The translations under genes were made by a program, and so were the position numbers. The notes beneath the pieces are model-generated. The model did not search any database and was not told the origin of the DNA. It was given only the letters and a program-made list of their open reading frames with translations. Shown in pieces: positions 1-4,461 of a stretch of 5,099 nucleotides of DNA; the first letter of the stretch is position 1; each line of letters opens with the position of its first letter. This DNA comes from Candidatus Stahliibacteriota bacterium. Its GTDB lineage: Bacteria; Hydrothermota; Tepidihabitantia; B3-TA06. The stretch is from assembly GCA_030670165.1 (NCBI GenBank), contig DAOVCF010000146.1, positions 1-5,099 on the forward strand, given 5' to 3'.

Positions 1-2991
1 GACATCATCTCCGAGCAGGATAGCTACGCCTGCGGCGGGGATTGGATTCCGGTCAACGACGCCACGTGCATATGGATACTTCCAACAGGTGCCTACGACT
101 TGCGTGGGCAGGGGCTAAGAATCGAGCAGCGCACCTACGCCTGGAACTACGAGTACAACAACTCCTACATCTTCATCAACTACAAGATTAGGAATATGAA
201 CGATTTCCCGCTGGATTCGGTCTACTTCTCCTTCTTCATGGACAACGACATCGGAGAGGGTGGAACCAGTGCAGGTGATGACGGTTTCTGGGACGATCTG
301 ATCGGGTTTAACGAGGAACTCAACATGGGTTACACCTACGATGCCAACGGCTCGGAGGAAGGCTGGGTTACCCCGGCAGGATACATAGGTGCTGTTTTCC
401 TCGATACCCCTCTGGATACAGGTCTCACAGGCTTCGAGACCTGGCCGAACGGTTATGATATCGATAGGGATGGTCAGGACAGCCTCAAGTACTCTTACAT
501 GGCTTCCACAGACTTCGTTACCTGGGAGAATCCCAACGACGTACGCATGCTCATGAACTGCGGCCCATATTCGCACCTGGAGCCTGGTGAAGAGGTGGAG
601 TTAACCGTCGCGGTGATCGTTGCCTACTCTTTTGATGAACTCAAAGAGAAGGCCAAGTCTGCTAAGATTCAGTTCGAGAACGGTTACTTCGGCTACGCAC
701 CTCCTCCGAACCCCTCCCTTTCGGTGATTCCCGGCGACAGCGTAGTCTATCTTACCTGGGGCAGTGAACCTGAGCACTACATTGATCCGATGAGCGGTCA
801 GCAGACCTTTGAAGGTTACCGGGTCTACAAGAGTCTTTCAGGGCTCTCAGAGACCTGGCAACTCCTTGGCGACTACGATCTGAAGGATTCGAAAAATCCG
901 GATACGGCCGTTGTCGAACACACATCCGGGCCGAGCAAGGCCACCATCGAGTTCCTTGAGGTATACTACAATGAATTCGCTCCCAAGGAACCAGCCGCCT
1001 ACGGATTCGAGCCCAACACCTACACCCTCACATTCCAGCAGGACGAGAAGGACACCTCTTACAAGTACTACATCATCTATGACGTTGCAGCCCAGAACAT
1101 CCTGACCTACAACCCCGATGCCCTTGAAGAAAGCGGTTACTGCGTGCTTGACAAACTCAACGGCACCCCCAAGGATTTTCCCGCAGCGGTAAAGGCCGAG
1201 GGTAAAGTAACCTTTACTCCGGGTCCCGGTGACACGCTAATTCCCAAAGGTACAATCGTCGCCACCGATGCCGACAACCCTGTCTTCGGATACGTGGAGT
1301 TCGAGACTACGCAAGACGGGACGATTGACCCTCCGGGAACCCCGGTGGACGTTAATATCGAGGCAAGGGTAGCTGGTACTGTAGGCAACGTCACGGCCGG
1401 TCAGATCACCACCATCGTTAAGCCTAGTTTGCCCGGAGTTACGGTAACCAATGCAGATCCGATTACCGGCGGCGTCGACGGCCCCCCCTACTATCCCTAC
1501 GAGTCCGGAGATATAATCCTTATCGACGGCGGGCAGTACGTGATCACACAACCCGACTCAGGCGCTACTGGAGACATCCTTGAACCGCAGGACGGCGAGG
1601 TCTTCACCATCAACGCTTACACCGAAACGCAGCTCGGCGGGCAGGCCGGCGTGCGTCACTACTACGTTGATGAAGATGTTCGCAACGGTCAGATCTACTA
1701 CTACTCCGTTACATCCTATTCTAAACCTCAACCCACCGAAGGTGTGGAGTCGCTTGAAGGCGGTAAGACCGGCAAAACCTACTGGGCGGTTTCCCGCTCC
1801 AACCCTATGGGCTGGCAGGATGCGATGGTCGGGCCGGTGATCCGTGTTGCTGGCGACGGCAGCGCCCTGGTGAAAGACAGCCTCATCTCCCCGGACGAGA
1901 TCACAGGCCATGAGTACGAGGTCGGCTTCCGCGCGGTGACCAGGATCGATACCATTATCGAAGGATCGGATGTGACGATAGACACCCTGGACATCATCAA
2001 GTACGCTTACTTCAAGGACGTTGATGCCGACTCCCTCGTTCTCGACAGCTTCCTTACGCACGCGGGCGAGCTGAGCGGTCCGATCATCGACGGGGTGCTG
2101 GTTCAGGTTGCCTCTGTTCCCATTGACACCCTGGATCTCGAGGAGTTGATTGACACCCTTTACACCGGATGGCTCGAAAGGCCCTCTAAAACCAACATGC
2201 ATTTCAATGTTGACTGGACCAACGCAATTCAAGGAAGACCTGTTCCTTACACCATCGATTACCTTGTAACAGTGGTTGACAGCGCACAAGACGGTTTAAC
2301 TCGGTGGGGCCCTGTGGTGGTTAATCGATACGATAACAACGAGCCGGTGGAATCTTTCCTATGGAATAAAGACGGCGACCCGAACATTGATCGCTTGGAC
2401 ATCACGGGCAACACCAGTGTTTCCATCTACTGGGAAGAGATAAAGCCTGGTAAGGAGGTGTTCAAGCTCTCCTTCGTTGACACGGCTACGACCCGGAGGC
2501 TGATTGTCGATACCGTTACTAACGATACAACATGGGACACCACAAGGTACGTTATACCGCCTGAGCCCGGGGACAAATTCCTCATAAAGACGCTCAAAGC
2601 TACCAGCGAAGAGGATCGCTTCCGCTACACCACGTTTGCAGCCCGTTTGGATGAAGACGACACCACCCAGACCCTTGACGACGTCCGGGTTGTTCCCAAC
2701 CCCTACTACGTCCGCGCCCCCTGGGATCGCAGCCAGTACGACCGTCACGTGATCTTCCAGCGCCTGCCCCTCAAGTGTAGTATCAGGATCTTCAACTCGG
2801 CGGGTCTTTTGATTCGTACGATCGAGCACGATGGAGAAGGCCTCTATGGAGATGCAGGTTCCGAGGAATGGGATCTCTTGACCGAAGCAGGAATGGATTG
2901 TACAAGCGGCTTGTATATTTGGCAGGTTGAGATGAAAACCTCGGACGGCAAGAAGAAAACCAAAGTTGGCAAGTTTGCCATCATCCGGTAG
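1..2991 (+). CDS. Large secreted multidomain surface protein with T9SS-type C-terminal sorting domain (5' end missing)
   Basis: The frame is open from base 1 to the TAG at 2989-2991 (996 residues visible). An in-frame TTG at 100 is not credible as a start, because the protein pattern continues unbroken before it; signal peptide and true start lie upstream. Domains in window residues: 1-230, a beta-sandwich-like region with aromatic strands (YAWNYEYNNSYIFINYKIRN) and a DxDxDGxD calcium-loop-like motif at 153-160; 234-280, start of a fibronectin-III-like fold (PGDSVVYLTWG, then GYRVYKS); about 402-493, a baseplate-J-like segment; 552-574, what looks like the closing Fn3 strands (NGQIYYYSVTSYS); about 620-705, a beta domain ending IIDGVLVQV; 895-996, a sorting domain with VVPNPYY, SIRIFNSAGLLIR, EEWDLLTEAG, SGLYIWQVE and KVGKFAIIR. 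No catalytic motif was seen. Likely exported by the Sec pathway, then across the outer membrane by T9SS, and surface-attached or released. Coding is certain and secretion well supported; the molecular function is unknown. Confidence 0.9.
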   Translation, partial: DIISEQDSYACGGDWIPVNDATCIWILPTGAYDLRGQGLRIEQRTYAWNYEYNNSYIFINYKIRNMNDFPLDSVYFSFFMDNDIGEGGTSAGDDGFWDDLIGFNEELNMGYTYDANGSEEGWVTPAGYIGAVFLDTPLDTGLTGFETWPNGYDIDRDGQDSLKYSYMASTDFVTWENPNDVRMLMNCGPYSHLEPGEEVELTVAVIVAYSFDELKEKAKSAKIQFENGYFGYAPPPNPSLSVIPGDSVVYLTWGSEPEHYIDPMSGQQTFEGYRVYKSLSGLSETWQLLGDYDLKDSKNPDTAVVEHTSGPSKATIEFLEVYYNEFAPKEPAAYGFEPNTYTLTFQQDEKDTSYKYYIIYDVAAQNILTYNPDALEESGYCVLDKLNGTPKDFPAAVKAEGKVTFTPGPGDTLIPKGTIVATDADNPVFGYVEFETTQDGTIDPPGTPVDVNIEARVAGTVGNVTAGQITTIVKPSLPGVTVTNADPITGGVDGPPYYPYESGDIILIDGGQYVITQPDSGATGDILEPQDGEVFTINAYTETQLGGQAGVRHYYVDEDVRNGQIYYYSVTSYSKPQPTEGVESLEGGKTGKTYWAVSRSNPMGWQDAMVGPVIRVAGDGSALVKDSLISPDEITGHEYEVGFRAVTRIDTIIEGSDVTIDTLDIIKYAYFKDVDADSLVLDSFLTHAGELSGPIIDGVLVQVASVPIDTLDLEELIDTLYTGWLERPSKTNMHFNVDWTNAIQGRPVPYTIDYLVTVVDSAQDGLTRWGPVVVNRYDNNEPVESFLWNKDGDPNIDRLDITGNTSVSIYWEEIKPGKEVFKLSFVDTATTRRLIVDTVTNDTTWDTTRYVIPPEPGDKFLIKTLKATSEEDRFRYTTFAARLDEDDTTQTLDDVRVVPNPYYVRAPWDRSQYDRHVIFQRLPLKCSIRIFNSAGLLIRTIEHDGEGLYGDAGSEEWDLLTEAGMDCTSGLYIWQVEMKTSDGKKKTKVGKFAIIR
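1195..1482 (+). other. Baseplate-J-like domain segment within the secreted protein
   Basis: Window residues of about 399-494 carry, in order, KVTFTPGPGDTLIPKGTIVA, then VEFETTQDGTI, VDVNIEARVAGTVGNVTAGQ, and LPGVTVTNADPITGGVDG. From memory this matches the conserved part of phage baseplate J/gp47-family proteins (Pfam Baseplate_J): 'IPaGT.v', a strand with 'F.T', 'A...G..GNV.aGtIt.i', then 'PGV..V.N....TGG.D'. No other baseplate or phage gene is nearby, so this is a domain reused in a surface protein, not part of a tail. Its role is unknown; a structural or oligomer-forming beta module is the simplest guess. Confidence in the motif match is fair; domain limits are approximate. Confidence 0.65.
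2683..2988 (+). other. C-terminal T9SS sorting / FlgD-Ig-like domain
   Basis: The last 102 residues begin with the hallmark VRVVPNPYY and end KVGKFAIIR. Between them are the beta strands typical of this family: an amphipathic 'SIRIFNSAGLLIRTI' strand, a 'G..EWDL....G' turn, and 'SGLYIWQVEM'. Type A C-terminal domains of T9SS cargo are recognised by the outer-membrane translocon and the PorV shuttle, and are usually cleaved off by the PorU sortase during surface attachment. At about 100 residues it is slightly longer than the usual 70-90, with an extra loop (YYVRAPWDRSQYDRHVIFQRLP region) as in the FlgD-Ig-like variant common in candidate phyla. Whether this variant is cleaved or only used for export cannot be read from the sequence. 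Confidence 0.8.
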
Positions 2992-2995
2992 GAGG
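2990..2995 (+). promoter_or_regulatory. Shine-Dalgarno of the PorV-like gene, overlapping the upstream stop codon
   Basis: AGGAGG begins at the A of the TAG stop codon of the upstream gene and lies 5 bases before the ATG at 3001. The perfect match and overlap imply one transcript, with ribosomes ending the cargo gene placed to start the PorV-like gene. Confidence 0.85.
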
Positions 2996-3000
2996 AAAAG

Positions 3001-4083
3001 ATGAAGACGAGTAGAAGACTCCTTGTCCTCAGCATCCTGGCCCTGGCGGTGATCGCGACGCCGCTTTCGGCACGTCTGGGTGGGTCCGGTGCCTCCGTGT
3101 CCTTCCTTACGATGGGCGGCGGTGCCCGCCCCATAGCTATGGGGTGTGCCTATACCGCCTTGGCCGACGGACCGGACGCTTTATTCTGGAACCCGGCCGG
3201 GATAGCTAATATGGACAGGATAGCCGGGACCTTCGGGCAGGCGATCCTCTTTGCCGGCATGCTTGAAGAGAATCTTGCCCTCGGAGTTCCCTTAAGCGAA
3301 CTCGACGCGTTAGGTTTTCAGGTTCTCGCGCACCTTTCCGGCCCGATTGAAATCACAACCTACGATGATCAAGACGGTACGGGTAACTACTACATGACCA
3401 ACAACTACGCGGTTGGTATATCCTATGGACGCAAGATGACTGAAAAGTTCTCGGCGGGTGTTACCATTAAAGCCATCGACCTTACCCTGCATCGAGTTGC
3501 CGCCTGGGGATTCGCGGTTGATGTCGGTGCTACCTATAACGTCGGGATACGCAACTTCAGGTTGGGATTCGTGGTGCAGCACTTCGGTCCGGACATGGCA
3601 TACAAAGGTGAAGGTCTCATCTTCAACACCAGAAAGGATACCCTTCAGACCGAGGACATACCGTCCACCTACAAATCCGAACCTTTCCACATGCCCTTCA
3701 CGTTTGCTGGCGGTGTGGCCATAGACCTCATTGAAGGTCCCCCCTCACGTCTTACCATGACAGCGGATTTTGCCCATATATCGGACCAGCCTGCCAAGGG
3801 TGCCATCGGCCTGGAGTACGGGCTCAACGAGACGCTTTTCTTGCGCCTGGGTCTTGGACTCAACACCGCACCCGATTTTGGAGACGACGAAGAAGGCACC
3901 ACATCCGTTGATGCCGCCACTATTGCTCGTGAGGTGCTTACCAACCGGAACACCCGCGGCCCCTCGGCAGGGCTCGGCGTCAAGATACCTGTCGGCAGCT
4001 ACGACGTAGCGGTTGACTACAGCTTCGAGTGGCACTGGTATTTAGCGCCGGTTCATCGCGCCTCGCTGGGAATAGCGTTTTAA
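3001..4083 (+). CDS. PorV/PorQ-family outer-membrane beta-barrel protein (T9SS-associated)
   Basis: A complete 360-residue protein starting at ATG with a perfect Shine-Dalgarno 5 bases upstream. Residues 1-24 form a Sec signal peptide: basic MKTSRR, a hydrophobic LLVLSILALAVIA core, and predicted cleavage after PLSA. The mature N-terminus has the family signature: GASVSFLTMGGGARPIAMG, then AYTALADGPDALFWNPAGIA (residues 30-69). This matches the PorV/PorQ (UPF0164-like) pattern 'aRa.aMG.AytA.add..a.yWNPAG'. Further family features are ISYGRKMTEKFSAGVTIK and WGFAVDVGATYNVGIRNFRLG, alternating barrel strands, and a C-terminal phenylalanine (SLGIAF) suited to BamA-assisted insertion. PorV in Bacteroidetes shuttles cargo bearing C-terminal sorting domains from the SprA translocon to the attachment complex; PorQ relatives act less clearly. 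The gene 9 bases upstream encodes such cargo, which supports this role. The family is sure; PorV versus PorQ or a FadL-like role is not resolved. Confidence 0.9.
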   Translation: MKTSRRLLVLSILALAVIATPLSARLGGSGASVSFLTMGGGARPIAMGCAYTALADGPDALFWNPAGIANMDRIAGTFGQAILFAGMLEENLALGVPLSELDALGFQVLAHLSGPIEITTYDDQDGTGNYYMTNNYAVGISYGRKMTEKFSAGVTIKAIDLTLHRVAAWGFAVDVGATYNVGIRNFRLGFVVQHFGPDMAYKGEGLIFNTRKDTLQTEDIPSTYKSEPFHMPFTFAGGVAIDLIEGPPSRLTMTADFAHISDQPAKGAIGLEYGLNETLFLRLGLGLNTAPDFGDDEEGTTSVDAATIAREVLTNRNTRGPSAGLGVKIPVGSYDVAVDYSFEWHWYLAPVHRASLGIAF

Positions 4084-4090
4084 AAATGCT

Positions 4091-4113
4091 CCTTTCTCCC
4101 ATAGGGAGAAAGG
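4091..4113 (+). terminator. Perfect hairpin 7 bases after the PorV-like gene, possible terminator
   Basis: CCTTTCTCCC (4091-4100) and GGGAGAAAGG (4104-4113) form a perfect 10-bp stem with a 3-base ATA loop. The position just after the stop codon suits a terminator or 3'-end mRNA stabiliser. There is no T-run downstream on the + strand, so a classic intrinsic terminator is not supported. On the - strand the stem would be followed by five T's, but no - strand gene is present to use it. The sequence is closely related to the hairpin at 4231-4251, which also fits a dispersed palindromic repeat. Confidence 0.5.
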
Positions 4114-4132
4114 TCGCAGAGAGAAATCTTAA

Positions 4133-4154
4133 GGGGGCGGCTGTAGCCGTCCCC
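4133..4154. repeat. GC-rich palindrome, REP-like or terminator stem
   Basis: GGGGGCGGC (4133-4141) pairs with GCCGTCCCC (4146-4154) around a TGTA loop; one pair is G-U, the rest are Watson-Crick. CCTTTTC follows two bases later, a weak T-stretch, so this could be the real stop point of the PorV-like transcript. The form (a short GC-rich palindrome ending CCCCTAC) also resembles dispersed intergenic palindromes seen in many uncultured bacteria. Copy number in this genome is unknown. Confidence 0.5.
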
Positions 4155-4164
4155 TACCTTTTCA

Positions 4165-4194
4165 CCCCATGAAGGTAGGAGTCCCTTCATGGGG
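4165..4194. repeat. 11-bp inverted repeat (hairpin)
   Basis: CCCCATGAAGG (4165-4175) and CCTTCATGGGG (4184-4194) are perfectly complementary, with an 8-base loop. The right arm ends in GGGG, which begins a second pairing: GGGGACCC (4191-4198) is complementary to GGGTCCCC at 4262-4269. The two pairings compete for the same GGGG, so alternative folds are possible. Confidence 0.6.
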
Positions 4195-4230
4195 ACCCCC
4201 GAATAGTCTGACCGCGATAACAACTGCGAT

Positions 4231-4251
4231 CTTTTCTCCGCAGGAGAAAAG
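4231..4251. repeat. 9-bp hairpin related to the one at 4091-4113
   Basis: CTTTTCTCC (4231-4239) and GGAGAAAAG (4243-4251) pair perfectly around a GCA loop. The pyrimidine-rich left arm, purine-rich right arm and 3-base loop match the hairpin at 4091-4113, where the arms are CCTTTCTCCC and GGGAGAAAGG. Each arm set differs between copies in a compensating way, which suggests that the stem is what is conserved. Confidence 0.6.
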
Positions 4252-4268
4252 GAGCACGGAAGGGTCCC

Positions 4269-4285
4269 CGAATACCCCGTATTCG
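4269..4285. repeat. 7-bp hairpin CGAATAC/GTATTCG
   Basis: CGAATAC (4269-4275) pairs with GTATTCG (4279-4285) around CCC. The flanks allow a competing stem, ACCCC (4274-4278) with GGGGT (4289-4293). The sequence CCCCGAATA here also occurs at 4197-4205, a 9-base direct repeat about 70 bases upstream that follows a similar GGG-rich context in both places. Confidence 0.5.
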
Positions 4286-4299
4286 AGTGGGGTGAAGAA

Positions 4300-4334
4300 A
4301 CCTTTGAATAATTTTTGCGTCTAGTGTGTAAAAT
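4300..4334 (+). promoter_or_regulatory. Upstream copy of a duplicated promoter-like module
   Basis: The module holds a -35-like TTGAAT (4304-4309), the box TGCGTCTA (4316-4323) and a -10-like TAAAAT (4329-4334), with a 19-base gap between the hexamers. It aligns without gaps to 4365-4393 at an offset of 65 bases over 4300-4328, with 22 of 29 positions identical by hand count. The weaker -10 and long gap suggest that it is a weak promoter, a decayed duplicate or an operator copy. Confidence 0.4.
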
Positions 4335-4366
4335 CAGTAACGAGGTCTCGAGGACGCAGATTTTAC
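4328..4366. repeat. Inverted repeat GTAAAATC/GATTTTAC
   Basis: GTAAAATC (4328-4335) pairs perfectly with GATTTTAC (4359-4366). The gap contains the small palindrome CGAGGTCTCG (4341-4350). It shares bases 4359-4360 with the GACGCAGA/TCTGCGTC pair, so both cannot be fully formed together in RNA. Confidence 0.4.
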
Positions 4367-4386
4367 TTTTGAGTGCTTTCTGCGTC
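4353..4386. repeat. Inverted repeat GACGCAGA/TCTGCGTC overlapping the promoter
   Basis: GACGCAGA (4353-4360) is perfectly complementary to TCTGCGTC (4379-4386), with an 18-base spacer that contains the -35-like hexamer. The right arm overlaps the TGCGTCTA box. With the direct copy at 4316-4323 there are three copies of a GCGTC core, two direct and one inverted, which fits an operator for a dimeric regulator. Because it lies upstream of the predicted transcription start, DNA binding is likelier than an RNA hairpin for the main promoter. Confidence 0.45.
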
Positions 4387-4400
4387 TAATGGGGTATAAT
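4365..4400 (+). promoter_or_regulatory. Probable promoter of the TolC-family gene
   Basis: A perfect -10 TATAAT lies at 4395-4400, 61 bases before the likely start codon. The best -35 candidate is TTGAGT (4369-4374), but the 20-base gap is longer than the usual 16-19, so use of the -35 is uncertain. The box TGCGTCTA at 4381-4388 sits between the two hexamers, where a bound regulator would block or reshape the promoter. Transcription would start near 4407. Confidence 0.6.
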
Positions 4401-4409
4401 TACGGAACG

Positions 4410-4427
4410 AGAGCAAACATCTGCTCT
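4410..4427 (+). other. Hairpin at the 5' end of the predicted TolC-gene leader
   Basis: AGAGCA (4410-4415) pairs with TGCTCT (4422-4427) around AACATC. With a transcription start near 4407 this stem would begin within a few bases of the mRNA 5' end, where such hairpins often slow decay. That role is inference from position only. Confidence 0.4.
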
Positions 4428-4451
4428 AAGAAGAAGTTAGGTAACCCACCA

Positions 4452-4457
4452 AGGAGG
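4452..4457 (+). promoter_or_regulatory. Shine-Dalgarno of the TolC-family gene, partly within a hairpin
   Basis: AGGAGG (4452-4457) is a perfect ribosome-binding site, 4 bases before ATT at 4462 and 19 before the first conventional start, TTG at 4477. This spacing decides the start in favour of 4462. TAACCC (4442-4447) is complementary to GGGTTA (4457-4462), which would leave most of the site in a 9-base loop and pair the first base of the start codon. Confidence 0.7.
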
Positions 4458-4461
4458 GGTT

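Larger units (their letters stand above)
4161..4296. other. Inverted-repeat-rich intergenic block with long-range pairing
   Basis: TTCACCCC (4161-4168) is complementary to GGGGTGAA (4289-4296), and GGGGACCC (4191-4198) to GGGTCCCC (4262-4269). Together they can close a multibranch structure that encloses the local hairpins at 4231-4251 and 4269-4285. No reading frame of interest, tRNA or rRNA was seen here. It could be a structured non-coding RNA, the 3' UTR of the PorV-like transcript, or a small non-autonomous palindromic mobile repeat; the sequence alone does not decide. Confidence 0.45.

Noticed and set aside
100..102. TTG as the start codon of the large secreted protein
   Set aside because: The frame is open to base 1, the beta-rich protein pattern continues before it, no Shine-Dalgarno precedes it, and no signal peptide follows it.
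1195..1482. Baseplate-J-like motif as a sign of a prophage or contractile injection system
   Set aside because: It is an internal segment of a single secreted protein with a T9SS-type C-terminus, and no other tail, sheath or baseplate gene is present in the window.
1558..2289. Long open frame on the - strand (243 codons) opposite the secreted-protein gene
   Set aside because: It lies wholly inside a gene with clear domains and has no recognisable family features or good ribosome-binding context; it is an antisense shadow.
3001..4083. The barrel protein as a FadL-type fatty-acid transporter
   Set aside because: The WNPAGIA segment is shared in part with FadL-like barrels, but the AMG.AYTA signature, length and adjacent sorting-domain cargo favour PorV/PorQ.
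4091..4113. Classic intrinsic terminator for the PorV-like gene
   Set aside because: The stem is perfect but no T-run follows on the + strand; it is kept only as a possible terminator or repeat.
4084..4461. CRISPR array, tRNA or known riboswitch in the intergenic stretch
   Set aside because: Repeats are short palindromes of varied sequence rather than evenly spaced identical units, no cloverleaf with acceptor and T-loop signature was found, and no recognised riboswitch core was visible by eye.
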